Assembly: GCF_018390535.1 (NCBI RefSeq)
Contig: NZ_JAHBBW010000006.1
Span: 179,856-243,855, forward strand
From: Bacteroides propionicigenes
GTDB taxonomy: Bacteria > Bacteroidota > Bacteroidia > Bacteroidales > Bacteroidaceae
DNA length: 64,000 nt
Reading direction: 5' to 3'
The notes below the pieces were generated by a model. It did no database searches. It had not been told where the DNA came from and worked only from the letters and a program-made list of their open reading frames with translations. The position numbers and the translations under genes were made by a program. Positions 36,309 through 44,979 of this stretch are shown piece by piece; within the stretch, counting starts at the first letter, position 1, and each line of letters begins with the position of its first letter.

Positions 36309-37646
36309 TTATCCTGTGACTTTGTCTGTCTCCGGTTCGAAGAGTTTATTGCTGAGTGCCTGCAAAGCTCTTTTCTTATCTTCCGTCTTAATGACGAATG
36401 CCACGTCACTGTCATTGCTGCCATACGAAATCATACGTAGCGGGATATCTGCCAGGGCTTCTATAATTTGTGCTTCGACACCGGCATACTGCCAGCGCAT
36501 GTTTCCTACCACGGATACAATAGACATGCGGTCTTCCATCAGAATTTTGGCATATTGTTCCAGTTCCGCAAGGATTTTGCATAGACGCTCGCTGTTGTCT
36601 ATGGCGACGGATACATTCTGATTGGATGAAACCAACAAACAAAGCGGGGTTCTGTGCTTGGCAAACGTATCAAAAATCTTACTGATAAACTGATAAGGAC
36701 ATAAGCAATGTTTCGACTCGAATTTCACGTAGAAGATATTGTCTTTGGCGGCTATGGCCTTGATGATATTGTCGTCTTGCAAATTCGAAATCAATGTTCC
36801 CTCTGCCTGAGGATTCATTGAGCTGAGTAACCGTACCGGGATATTGCGCTTGCGTGCCGGAGCGATGCAAAACGGGTGCAATATTTTTGCTCCGTAAAAG
36901 GCCAGTTGTTCGGCTTCGTTGAAACTGAGATGCTTTACGGAACGGGTTCCCGATACTTCACGCGGGTCATTATTGTGCATCCCGTCAATGTCTGTCCATA
37001 TCTGTATTTCCTCTGCGCAGATGGCAGCGCCGATGAGCGATGCAGTATAGTCGCTGCCGCCCCGTTTCAGGTTGTCCGTTTCATTATAAGCATTTTTGCA
37101 GATATACCCTTGAGTAATAAAAAGATTGATGCCGGGATACTGTGCCAATTGCGCCTGCAGTTTTTCCTCTATATATTTCAAGTCCGGTTCTCCTTCCGGT
37201 CCGGTACGCATAAAGTTGAAAGCGGAGAGCAGGATATTGGCAATCTTTCGTTCCCGCAGGTAGAAGTGCAGCAGGGCTGTACTGATAAGTTCTCCTTGTG
37301 CCAATACCTCTTTTTCTTCAATCGAGGTGAATTCATCATTGATAAATTGCCAGAGTCGCTGGAAGCGGTCGAGAATATAATCTATTGCTTCTCGCTTTGT
37401 GGACTCGTCTGTCAACAGTTCGTTGGCGAAGTCAATGAACTGGAATTCCATCCGGGTTATTTTCTCGTGTGCCTGCTCTATATCGCGGTTGAACAGGTTG
37501 GCTGCAATTTCTTCCAGATGATTGGTTGTGCCTGCCGTTGCGGACAGGACTACAATCTTCGGTGTGGACTCTGAAATGAGTTCCGCTAAGTGTTTCATTC
37601 TCTCTACTGTGCCGACGGAAGTACCGCCGAATTTGTAAACTTTCAT
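36309..37646 (-). CDS. lysC: Aspartate kinase (monofunctional)
   Basis: A 445-residue aspartokinase catalysing the first step of the aspartate pathway (lysine, threonine, methionine and diaminopimelate). The N-terminus MKVYKFGGTSVGT is the kinase signature; further kinase motifs are FITQGYI, GGSDYTASLIGAAI and EIQIWTDIDGMHNNDPR. The last 150 residues form two ACT regulatory domains (VSSNQNVSVAIDN; VSVVGNM; MISYGSNDSDVAFVI). No homoserine dehydrogenase domain is attached. Feedback control by an amino acid is expected but cannot be read from the sequence. Confidence 0.92.
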   Translation of the reverse strand: MKVYKFGGTSVGTVERMKHLAELISESTPKIVVLSATAGTTNHLEEIAANLFNRDIEQAHEKITRMEFQFIDFANELLTDESTKREAIDYILDRFQRLWQFINDEFTSIEEKEVLAQGELISTALLHFYLRERKIANILLSAFNFMRTGPEGEPDLKYIEEKLQAQLAQYPGINLFITQGYICKNAYNETDNLKRGGSDYTASLIGAAICAEEIQIWTDIDGMHNNDPREVSGTRSVKHLSFNEAEQLAFYGAKILHPFCIAPARKRNIPVRLLSSMNPQAEGTLISNLQDDNIIKAIAAKDNIFYVKFESKHCLCPYQFISKIFDTFAKHRTPLCLLVSSNQNVSVAIDNSERLCKILAELEQYAKILMEDRMSIVSVVGNMRWQYAGVEAQIIEALADIPLRMISYGSNDSDVAFVIKTEDKKRALQALSNKLFEPETDKVTG

Positions 37647-37760
37647 TTTTAATTCATTTTTAATTATTCTTTTTTTGTTGCCGGATGAAGCCTCTGTATT
37701 CCTTTTCGTTTTAGAAGGCTCATGCCCAAAATGGAAGGGTGAGTTTCTTTTTCTGTTCTC

Positions 37761-37788
37761 TTACAATGTCTCTGAGGATACATTGTAA
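37761..37788. promoter_or_regulatory. Perfect 9-bp inverted repeat upstream of the sigma-54 regulator
   Basis: TTACAATGT (37761-37769) and ACATTGTAA (37780-37788) form a perfect inverted repeat with a 10-bp spacer in the 288-bp divergent region between lysC and the regulator gene. It could be an operator for a dimeric repressor or activator, or a hairpin in a leader. No T run follows directly, although TTTTT comes 5 bp later. Confidence 0.35.
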
Positions 37789-37877
37789 GGCGTTTTTCTA
37801 CTTCTCCGTAGCCTTATGTACAGTCCTTTCACTTATAAAAGTTCAAAAGACATGCCGTTTGTTTCCCGGAAAACGTT

Positions 37878-37885
37878 TATATTTG
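37878..37885 (+). promoter_or_regulatory. -7 box for the sigma-54 response regulator
   Basis: TATATTTG lies 50 bp before the ATG at 37935. The nearest TTTG is only 16 bp upstream (37858-37861), shorter than the usual 19-21 bp. Confidence 0.45.
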
Positions 37886-37934
37886 CACATCCCCTGTTTT
37901 TACCATTTATTACTTTAAACTTATCCGAAGAAAT

Positions 37935-39278
37935 ATGAGCAAGATTTTAATCGTTGACGATGAAGTACAAATCCGTACCCTTTTGTCACGTATGTTGGAG
38001 TTGGAAGGATATGAAGTATGCCAGGCCGGTGATTGCAGGAATGCTTTGAAGCAGTTGGAACTCCAAAGCCCGGATGTCACCCTGTGCGACGTGTTCCTTC
38101 CTGACGGTAATGGGGTAGACCTTGTGTCGTCTATCAAGAAAACAGCCCCTAACGTCGAGATAATCCTGTTGACTGCACATGGAAACATTCCGGACGGTGT
38201 GCAAGCCATTAAGAACGGTGCTTTCGATTATATCACTAAAGGTGATGATAACAATAAAATTATACCACTCGTCAGCCGTGCTGCAGAGAAGGCGCGTATA
38301 AACGTCCGTTTGGAGAAATTGGAAAAGAAAGTGGGACAAACGTATTCTTTCGATTCTGTTCTGGGGGATTCAAAAGTTGTGAAGGATGCTATTTTGCTGG
38401 CGCAGAAAGTGTCGGGCACAGATGTACCGGTATTGCTGACAGGTGAAACGGGTACGGGAAAAGAGGTCTTTGCCCAGGCCATACATTATAATAGCAAGCG
38501 TGCCAAGCAGAATTTCGTTGCGGTTAATTGTTCCTCTTTCAGCAAGGAATTGTTGGAAAGCGAGATGTTCGGTCATAAGGCCGGTTCGTTTACGGGAGCA
38601 TTGAAGGACAAGAAAGGACTGTTTGAGGAAGCAAACAACGGTACAATCTTTTTAGATGAGATTGGAGAAATGGCTTTTGAACTGCAAGCCAAACTTCTGC
38701 GTATCCTTGAAACGGGTGAGTATATAAAGATTGGCGATACGAAACCTACTCGTGTGAATGTACGCATTATTGCTGCGACCAACCGTAACCTGCAGGAAGA
38801 GATTGCTGCAGGACACTTCCGTGAAGATTTATTTTATCGTCTCTCTGTATTCCAGATACACCTGCCGCCATTGCGCGAACGGGCAGGTGATGTACGTCTC
38901 TTGGCGAAAGCTTTTGTAAGGAGCTTATCTTGCAGTTTGGCGCGTCCCATTACGGAAATAGCGCCTGCTTTTCTTGAAGCCCTTGAGCAACAGCCTTGGA
39001 AAGGCAATATTCGTGAACTGCGCAATGTGATAGAACGCAGCCTGATTGTTTGCGAGAGCGAACGGTTGGATGTTGCCGACTTGCCGCTTGACATACAGAA
39101 CGCACATTACGAACAATCCAGTGAAACCTGTCCCGGCAGTTTTGAACTTTCGGCCATGGAGCGTCGTCACATAGCCCGTGTGCTGGAATACACGAAGGGC
39201 AATAAGACGGAAGCTGCCCGCCTGCTCAAAATCGGACTGACTACACTCTACCGTAAAATAGAAGAATACGGAATATAA
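37935..39278 (+). CDS. Sigma-54-dependent response regulator (NtrC type), probable kdp activator
   Basis: A 447-residue bacterial enhancer-binding protein with three domains. Residues 1-125 are a receiver (ILIVDDE acidic pocket; phospho-acceptor Asp52 in CDVFLPDG; Lys in ITKGDD). Residues about 135-370 are the AAA+ ATPase with Walker A GETGTGKE, Walker B FLDEIGEM and the sigma-54-contact loop reading GSFTGA instead of GAFTGA. Residues about 400-447 are a Fis-type HTH (NKTEAARLLKIGLTTLYRKI). It lies directly upstream of the kdp genes, which have a -24/-12 promoter and a palindrome array, so it very probably replaces the OmpR-type KdpE. The partner kinase is likely the one encoded at the end of the same operon. 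Confidence 0.88.
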   Translation: MSKILIVDDEVQIRTLLSRMLELEGYEVCQAGDCRNALKQLELQSPDVTLCDVFLPDGNGVDLVSSIKKTAPNVEIILLTAHGNIPDGVQAIKNGAFDYITKGDDNNKIIPLVSRAAEKARINVRLEKLEKKVGQTYSFDSVLGDSKVVKDAILLAQKVSGTDVPVLLTGETGTGKEVFAQAIHYNSKRAKQNFVAVNCSSFSKELLESEMFGHKAGSFTGALKDKKGLFEEANNGTIFLDEIGEMAFELQAKLLRILETGEYIKIGDTKPTRVNVRIIAATNRNLQEEIAAGHFREDLFYRLSVFQIHLPPLRERAGDVRLLAKAFVRSLSCSLARPITEIAPAFLEALEQQPWKGNIRELRNVIERSLIVCESERLDVADLPLDIQNAHYEQSSETCPGSFELSAMERRHIARVLEYTKGNKTEAARLLKIGLTTLYRKIEEYGI

Positions 39279-39305
39279 GCTACTTTATCTTATCGCTTGT
39301 CGGAA

Positions 39306-39410
39306 GTTTCCCTGTATGGAACAAAGTGTTTCAACGCATGAAACTTTCTGTTCCACCGCTTGAAACTAACAGTTTTCTACGTTGAAATTGTTGGTTTTCC
39401 CTATTGAAAC
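39306..39410. promoter_or_regulatory. Five-site operator array (upstream activating sequences) for kdp
   Basis: Five 17-bp dyads with consensus GTTTYM-N5-TGAAAC begin at 39306, 39328, 39350, 39372 and 39394, exactly 22 bp apart. The second, GTTTCAACGCATGAAAC, is a perfect dyad; the others differ by one to three bases. The 5-bp linkers are not conserved, so this is an array of protein sites rather than a plain tandem repeat. It ends 154 bp upstream of the sigma-54 promoter, the usual distance for enhancer sites. The binding protein is presumably the NtrC-type regulator encoded just upstream. Confidence 0.75.
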
Positions 39411-39467
39411 CAATGGACTCTGCGAATGAGCCTCGAATCATGCCATGATTCTTTTCTATTTTGATAG

Positions 39468-39500
39468 ACACCCTTTCATTTTGGAAGGGTGTTTTCTTTT
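39468..39500 (+). terminator. Terminator of the response-regulator gene
   Basis: ACACCCTT and AAGGGTGT form an 8-bp stem closed by a short A/T loop and are followed by TTTCTTTTCTTG. It separates the regulator gene from the kdp promoter. A smaller hairpin (GAATCAT/ATGATTC, 39435-39451) followed by TTTTC precedes it. Confidence 0.7.
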
Positions 39501-39564
39501 CTTGTAACCCATTACTTTTTTATATGTCCCTGCAACTCATTGTTTTATCTTCTCGACCGGACTT

Positions 39565-39581
39565 TTGGCATACATTTGGCA
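39565..39581 (+). promoter_or_regulatory. Sigma-54 (-24/-12) promoter of the kdp operon
   Basis: TTGGCATACATTTGGCA has the -24 GG at 39567-39568 and the -12 GC at 39579-39580, with exactly 10 bp between them, the strict sigma-54 spacing. No TAnnTTTG box is seen nearby. The start of transcription would be about 39592, with the first small ORF at 39630. Together with the upstream dyad array and the NtrC-type activator this makes a complete sigma-54 control region. Confidence 0.8.
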
Positions 39582-39629
39582 TTTATGGAGTCGGTAAAAA
39601 CATGAATATTAAATTAACAAAGTAAAAAC

Positions 39630-39725
39630 ATGGGAATAACAATTTCATTTATTGTCTGCCTGTTGAGCGGTTTTCTCGCTTTCTGGCTGTTCTGGAAAAG
39701 TGTGGATTGGTTTGAGAAGATTTAA
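39630..39725 (+). CDS. Small single-TM protein, first ORF of the kdp operon
   Basis: A 31-residue ORF starting MGITISFIVCLLSGFLAFWL and ending VDWFEKI. It has one hydrophobic helix and a short charged tail. It is preceded by an A-rich leader (AACAAAGTAAAAAC) and followed 17 bp later by kdpF, with a purine-rich GAGGAGAGAAAAG between. It is not KdpF, which is the next ORF. It may be another small subunit or a leader peptide. Coding is inferred from position, hydrophobic pattern and operon spacing. Confidence 0.55.
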   Translation: MGITISFIVCLLSGFLAFWLFWKSVDWFEKI

Positions 39726-39742
39726 AGAGGAGAGAAAAGATT

Positions 39743-39823
39743 ATGTACACAGTATTATTTGTATTAGGTGTTGCAGTGTTCGGGTACTTGATGTATGTGC
39801 TGGTAAAACCCGAAAAGTTCTAA
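39743..39823 (+). CDS. kdpF: KdpF small subunit of the potassium-transporting ATPase
   Basis: A 26-residue single-span peptide, MYTVLFVLGVAVFGYLMYVL then VKPEKF. The ending YVLxKPEKF is the hallmark of KdpF, which stabilises the KdpABC complex in the inner membrane. A GGAGAG Shine-Dalgarno-like stretch precedes the ATG. It ends 12 bp before kdpA. Confidence 0.88.
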   Translation: MYTVLFVLGVAVFGYLMYVLVKPEKF

Positions 39824-39835
39824 AAGATTAAAGAA

Positions 39836-41542
39836 ATGAATACGGAAATTTTAGGTGTGGTTTTGCAGATTTTCCTGTTGGTGGTAATTTCTTACCCGTT
39901 GGGAAAGTATATTGCAAAGGTTTATAAAGGAGAGAAGATATGGTCGGACTTTATGAAACCGATAGAGAGATTGATATTTAGGATAACAGGTGTTAATCCC
40001 AATGAAGAAATGAACTGGAAGCAGTTCCTCAAAGCGTTGCTGATATTGAATGCTGTCTGGTTTGTTTGGGGAATGGTACTGTTGGTCAGTCAGGGGTGGC
40101 TGCCGTTGAATCCGGACGGGAATGGTCCGCAGACTCCTGACCAGGCGTTCAATACTTGCATCAGTTTTATGGTGAACTGTAACTTGCAGCATTATTCCGG
40201 TGAGAGTGGGCTGACGTATTTCACTCAATTGTTCGTCATCATGCTCTTCCAGTTTATTACTGCAGCGACAGGTATGGCGGCCATGGCGGGCATTATGGAG
40301 TCCATCAGCCGTAAAACGACGAATACAATCGGCAACTTCTGGAACTTTCTTGTGTTGAGTTGTACGCGTATCCTTTTACCGCTCTCTCTGATTGTCGGCT
40401 TTATCCTTATTACACAAGGTACTCCGATGGGCTTTGATGGTAAGATGGAAGTGGCTACGCTTGAAGGACAGGAACAAACGGTTTCACAAGGACCGGTGGC
40501 TGCCATCGTTCCTATCAAGCAGTTGGGTACGAACGGTGGCGGTTACTTCGGCGTAAATTCGTCTCATCCGTTGGAAAATCCTACCTACTTGTCCAATATA
40601 GTAGAATGCTGGTCTATCCTGATTATACCTATGGCTATGGTTTTTGCGTTAGGCTTTTATACAAAACGCATGAAACTGGCTTATAGTATTTACGGTGTAA
40701 TGCTCTGTGCCTATTTGGCGGGTGTCGGCATCAACGTCTATCAGGAGATGAACGGTAATCCCCGTATCGATGATATGGGCATTGCACAGGACAACGGGGC
40801 GATGGAAGGCAAGGAAGTCCGTTTGGGAGCAGGCGCCACTGCTTTATGGAGCATTGCGACTACGGTTACTTCCAACGGTTCAGTCAATGGTATGCACGAT
40901 TCCACGATGCCTTTGTCCGGCATGATGGAAATGTTGAATATGCAGATTAATACTTGGTTTGGCGGTGTCGGAGTAGGGTGGATGAACTATTATACGTTTA
41001 TTATTATTGCAGTCTTCATCAGTGGGCTGATGGTAGGGCGTACGCCGGAACTCTTAGGAAAGAAGGTAGAAGCCCGGGAGATGAAAATAGCGACAATCGT
41101 TGCATTGCTTCATCCGCTTGTGATATTGGTGGGTACGGCTTTGTCTTGTTACCTTTTTGCTCATCATCCGCAGTTTGTAGAGAGTGAGGGCGGGTGGCTG
41201 AATAATCCCGGTTTTCACGGACTGAGCGAGCAATTCTATGAGTTCACTTCATGTGCAGCGAATAACGGATCGGGTTTTGAAGGCTTGGGAGACAATACCT
41301 ACTTTTGGAACTATGCCTGTGGTTGGGTGCTGATTCTAAGTCGTTTTCTTCCTATTGTGGGGCAGGTTGCGATAGCGGGTCTGTTGGCACAGAAAAGGTT
41401 TATTCCAGAAAGTGCCGGCACACTGAAAACGGATACGTTCACTTTTGCCGTAATGACTTTTGCCGTAATCTTTATTGTGGCAGCACTATCCTTTTTCCCG
41501 GTACATACGTTGAGCACAATTGCTGAACACTTCAGTTTGTAA
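39836..41542 (+). CDS. kdpA: Potassium-transporting ATPase subunit KdpA
   Basis: A 568-residue integral membrane protein, the potassium channel-like subunit of the KdpFABC pump, related to the SKT transporter superfamily. The selectivity-filter loops are visible: NCNLQHYSGE (loop 1), LGTNGGGYFGVNSSHP (loop 2), TTVTSNGSVNGM (loop 3) and SCAANNGSGFEG (loop 4). About ten membrane spans. It binds K+ from the periplasm with high affinity and passes it to KdpB for ATP-driven import at low potassium. The length is normal for the family. Confidence 0.97.
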   Translation: MNTEILGVVLQIFLLVVISYPLGKYIAKVYKGEKIWSDFMKPIERLIFRITGVNPNEEMNWKQFLKALLILNAVWFVWGMVLLVSQGWLPLNPDGNGPQTPDQAFNTCISFMVNCNLQHYSGESGLTYFTQLFVIMLFQFITAATGMAAMAGIMESISRKTTNTIGNFWNFLVLSCTRILLPLSLIVGFILITQGTPMGFDGKMEVATLEGQEQTVSQGPVAAIVPIKQLGTNGGGYFGVNSSHPLENPTYLSNIVECWSILIIPMAMVFALGFYTKRMKLAYSIYGVMLCAYLAGVGINVYQEMNGNPRIDDMGIAQDNGAMEGKEVRLGAGATALWSIATTVTSNGSVNGMHDSTMPLSGMMEMLNMQINTWFGGVGVGWMNYYTFIIIAVFISGLMVGRTPELLGKKVEAREMKIATIVALLHPLVILVGTALSCYLFAHHPQFVESEGGWLNNPGFHGLSEQFYEFTSCAANNGSGFEGLGDNTYFWNYACGWVLILSRFLPIVGQVAIAGLLAQKRFIPESAGTLKTDTFTFAVMTFAVIFIVAALSFFPVHTLSTIAEHFSL

Positions 41543-41561
41543 TGGATAAGAATAATTAGAA

Positions 41562-43616
41562 ATGGTTATGAAAGATAAAAAATCAGCTTCTTTGTTTCAG
41601 AAGGAGCAAGTTGTGGAAAGTTTAAAGCAGTCATTCGTGAAATTGAATCCGCGGGTGATGATAAAGAATCCGATTATGTTCACTGTAGAGTTGGTGACTC
41701 TGGTGATGCTGGCAGTCTGCATTCTCTCTTTAGAAACATCGGAATACGGTACGTTCGGCTATAATTTCTTGGTATTTGCAGTATTGTTTGTCACTTTATT
41801 GTTCGCCAACTTTGCCGAAGCTATTGCCGAAGCCCGTGGTAAGGCACAGGCGGACAGCCTGCGCAAGACGCGCGAGGAGACTCCCGCCAAAGTATTGGTG
41901 GAGGGTAAACTGCGCACAGTCAGCAGTGCACGCCTCAAGAAAGGAGATTTCTTTGTTTGTGAAGCGGGTGATACGATTCCTGCCGATGGTGAGATTGTGG
42001 AAGGACTGGCTTCTATTGATGAGAGTGCCATTACCGGTGAATCGGCTCCGGTAATCCGTGAGGCAGGCGGTGACAAAAGTTCCGTAACCGGTGGTACGAA
42101 AGTTCTTTCGGATAAGATAAAGGTATTGGTAACACAACAACAGGGGGAGAGCTTTCTCGATAAAATGATTGCGTTGGTAGAGGGTGCTACCCGTAAGAAA
42201 ACGCCGAACGAAATAGCGCTGACTATCTTGTTGGCAGGATTTACGTTGGTATTCGTGATTGTATGTATTACGCTGATTCCGATGGCAGACTATACCAATA
42301 TCGCTCATCCGGGCACCTGTATCTCTATTGCAGCCATTCTCTCTTTATTTGTTTGCCTGATACCGACAACCATCGGCGGTCTGCTTTCGGCTATCGGTAT
42401 TGCCGGTATGGACCGTGCCCTGCGCGCCAATGTCATTACAAAATCGGGTAAAGCCGTAGAAACGGCCGGTGATATCGATACGCTGCTATTGGACAAGACT
42501 GGTACGATTACTATCGGTAACCGCAAAGCTACCGGGGTTCATCCGGCTCCGGGTATCGATGAAAAGGTGTTTGTAGAGGCTTGCCTGCTGTCCTCGCTTT
42601 CCGATGAAACTCCGGAAGGAAAGTCCATCATCGAGTTGGGACGTGAGAACGGTCATCGTATGCGCGACCTCAACACTGCGGGTGCTCATATGATTAAGTT
42701 TACCGCTGAAACCAAATGCTCCGGTGTAGACCTGCAAGATGGTACTCAAATCCGTAAAGGTGCATTCGACGCTATTCGACGCATTGTGGAAAGTGCCGGA
42801 AATAAATTCCCGAAAGAAGTGGAAGAAGTGATTGCCGCTATTTCGGGCAATGGCGGTACTCCGCTGGTGGTATGTGTCAATAAAGCGGTGCTGGGAGTCA
42901 TTGAATTGCAGGACATCATCAAACCTGGTATTCAGGAACGTTTTGAACGTCTTCGTAGAATGGGAGTAAAAACGGTTATGGTGACTGGCGACAATCCGTT
43001 GACTGCTAAATATATTGCCGAAAAGGCCGGTGTGGATGATTTCATTGCCGAAGCAAAGCCGGAGGATAAAATGGAATATATCAAGAAAGAGCAGCAGGCC
43101 GGTAAATTGGTTGCCATGATGGGAGACGGAACCAATGATGCCCCCGCACTGGCGCAGGCAAATGTGGGTGTTGCCATGAATAGCGGCACACAGGCTGCAA
43201 AGGAAGCCGGGAATATGGTAGACTTTGATAACGACCCGACCAAGCTGATTGAAATTGTAGAAATTGGCAAACAGCTACTGATGACGCGTGGTACGCTTAC
43301 TACATTCTCCATTGCGAATGATGTCGCCAAGTACTTTGCTATTATTCCCGCGCTGTTTATGGTTGCTATTCCTCAGTTGGCTCCGTTGAACATCATGGGG
43401 CTGCACAGTCCTGAAACAGCCATTCTTTCGGCCATAATCTTTAATGCTATTATTATTCCCATACTGATACCGTTAGCTTTGAAGGGCGTTCAGTACAAGC
43501 CTATCGGTGCAAGTGCGTTGCTACGCCGTAACTTGTTGATTTATGGCTTGGGTGGTGTCATTGCACCGTTCATAGGTATTAAGTTGATAGATATGTTTGT
43601 CAGTTTGTTTTTTTAA
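41562..43616 (+). CDS. kdpB: Potassium-transporting ATPase ATP-binding subunit KdpB
   Basis: A 684-residue P-type ATPase of the Kdp class. The actuator loop SAITGESAPV, phosphorylation motif LLLDKTGTIT (Asp311 from this start), nucleotide-binding SDETPEGKSI and the hinge MMGDGTNDAPALAQANVGVAMNSG are all intact. Seven membrane spans are expected. It hydrolyses ATP to drive K+ through KdpA. Two ATGs (41562, 41568) are possible starts. It lies 19 bp after kdpA. Confidence 0.97.
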   Translation: MVMKDKKSASLFQKEQVVESLKQSFVKLNPRVMIKNPIMFTVELVTLVMLAVCILSLETSEYGTFGYNFLVFAVLFVTLLFANFAEAIAEARGKAQADSLRKTREETPAKVLVEGKLRTVSSARLKKGDFFVCEAGDTIPADGEIVEGLASIDESAITGESAPVIREAGGDKSSVTGGTKVLSDKIKVLVTQQQGESFLDKMIALVEGATRKKTPNEIALTILLAGFTLVFVIVCITLIPMADYTNIAHPGTCISIAAILSLFVCLIPTTIGGLLSAIGIAGMDRALRANVITKSGKAVETAGDIDTLLLDKTGTITIGNRKATGVHPAPGIDEKVFVEACLLSSLSDETPEGKSIIELGRENGHRMRDLNTAGAHMIKFTAETKCSGVDLQDGTQIRKGAFDAIRRIVESAGNKFPKEVEEVIAAISGNGGTPLVVCVNKAVLGVIELQDIIKPGIQERFERLRRMGVKTVMVTGDNPLTAKYIAEKAGVDDFIAEAKPEDKMEYIKKEQQAGKLVAMMGDGTNDAPALAQANVGVAMNSGTQAAKEAGNMVDFDNDPTKLIEIVEIGKQLLMTRGTLTTFSIANDVAKYFAIIPALFMVAIPQLAPLNIMGLHSPETAILSAIIFNAIIIPILIPLALKGVQYKPIGASALLRRNLLIYGLGGVIAPFIGIKLIDMFVSLFF

Positions 43617-43633
43617 TTTAAAGTAGAAAGAAA

Positions 43634-44215
43634 ATGAAAACTCTTTGGAAATCAGTAAAAATAACAGTTGCTTTCTGTATATTCTTTTCGGTATTCTATA
43701 TCCTTATCTTATGGATATTTGCACAATTTGCAGGACCGAATAAAGGTAATGCCGAGGTCTTGACTTTGAACGGCAAGGTAGTGGGCGCTGCCAATGTAGG
43801 GCAGATGTTTACGGAAGATATTTATTTCTGGGGACGGCCTTCCTGTGCCGGTGAAGGTTACGATGCAAGTAGTTCGGCTGGTAGTAATAAAGGTCCTACA
43901 AACGAGGAGTATCTTGCAGAGGTGGAAGCACGTGTTGGTACATTCTTGCTGCATCATCCTTATCTACAACGCAAGGACGTTCCTGCCGAAATGGTAACGG
44001 CCAGCGCTTCGGGATTGGACCCTGACATTACGCCTGCCAGTGCCTATGTACAGGTAAAACGTGTGGCTGAGGCGAGGGGACTGGATGAGGTTGCTGTCAG
44101 GAATATCGTTGACAAGACCATTGAAAAACCCTTATTGGGGCTGTTTGGTACGGAGAAAGTGAATGTTTTGAAATTGAATATAGCATTGGATTTGGAAAAA
44201 ACGAATGAAAAATAA
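43634..44215 (+). CDS. kdpC: Potassium-transporting ATPase subunit KdpC
   Basis: A 193-residue subunit with one N-terminal membrane span (about residues 7-30, VAFCIFFSVFYILILWIF) and a periplasmic domain. The family motifs YFWGRPS, SGLDPDITPASAYVQ and the C-terminal VNVLKLNIAL are present. It assists ATP binding and K+ affinity in the KdpFABC complex. Follows kdpB by 17 bp. Confidence 0.95.
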   Translation: MKTLWKSVKITVAFCIFFSVFYILILWIFAQFAGPNKGNAEVLTLNGKVVGAANVGQMFTEDIYFWGRPSCAGEGYDASSSAGSNKGPTNEEYLAEVEARVGTFLLHHPYLQRKDVPAEMVTASASGLDPDITPASAYVQVKRVAEARGLDEVAVRNIVDKTIEKPLLGLFGTEKVNVLKLNIALDLEKTNEK

Positions 44216-44223
44216 TTAGAGAT

Positions 44224-44979
44224 ATGAATCATTTTAAAGTAACAATAATAGGTTTTATAGCAGCTGTGGTAGTAAGCTTTTATGGGGGGGATAAAGTGTG
44301 TGCGCAAGAAGTCCGGATACAGGGAGATTTGGTAAGTTCCTATGTGTGGCGCGGCTTTTATCAGACCGGAGTTAGCTTTCAGCCGACTTTAGGTTTTGGA
44401 ATAGGTGATTTTTCGTTGACAGCATGGGGTTCTACCGATTTTGACGGAACAAGTTCTTCTGAAGGTGCGGCAGCTAAGGAAATAGATTTGACGGCGGCAT
44501 ATACGTTCGGCGATTCCGGTCTTACTTTGTCCGTTGCCAGCCTTTGGTGGGCTGGTCAGGGAGCCAATAAGTATTTTAACTTCAAGAGTCATGAGACGGC
44601 TCATCATTTTGAAGCGGGACTTGCCTATACATTACCGTTGGAGAAGCTCCCGCTTTCGATAGCTTGGTACACGATGTTTGCCGGTGCGGATAAAAATGAC
44701 AAAGGAGGGCAGAACTATTCTTCTTATGTTGAACTGAACTATCCGTTCAGTATCAAGTCTGTCGATTTGAATGCCATTTGCGGTTTTCTTCCTTACGAAG
44801 CCGGTGTGGGTGTTTACGGAGTTCCAAACAGGGGCTTTGCCGTCACCAATCTTGGCTTGAAAGCCACGAAAGATATAAAGGTAACGGATAAATTTGCTAT
44901 ACCGATATTTGCACAAGCCATTTGGAATCCCCGTATGGAAGATGCGCATCTGGTGTTTGGCATAACCCTGAAACCATGA
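44224..44979 (+). CDS. TorF-like putative outer-membrane porin in the kdp operon
   Basis: A 251-residue secreted barrel protein with a signal peptide ending around KVCAQEV. It begins with LVSSYVWRGFYQTGVSFQPTL, the typical first strands of the TorF/gcw_chp family of putative porins, and continues with alternating aromatic strands; it ends IFGITLKP-like (VFGITLKP). It is placed between kdpC and kdpD-N and overlaps the latter by ATGA, so it is made with the pump. A role in letting K+ through the outer membrane when it is scarce is an inference. Confidence 0.8.
   Translation: MNHFKVTIIGFIAAVVVSFYGGDKVCAQEVRIQGDLVSSYVWRGFYQTGVSFQPTLGFGIGDFSLTAWGSTDFDGTSSSEGAAAKEIDLTAAYTFGDSGLTLSVASLWWAGQGANKYFNFKSHETAHHFEAGLAYTLPLEKLPLSIAWYTMFAGADKNDKGGQNYSSYVELNYPFSIKSVDLNAICGFLPYEAGVGVYGVPNRGFAVTNLGLKATKDIKVTDKFAIPIFAQAIWNPRMEDAHLVFGITLKP

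Noticed and set aside
39306..39410. CRISPR or simple tandem repeat
   Set aside because: Only the 17-bp dyads are conserved and the 5-bp linkers are too short for spacers. A protein-binding array fits better.
44922..44975. Upstream start for the KdpD-N gene
   Set aside because: It lies inside the porin gene and encodes no domain. The ATGA overlap at 44976 is the natural coupled start.
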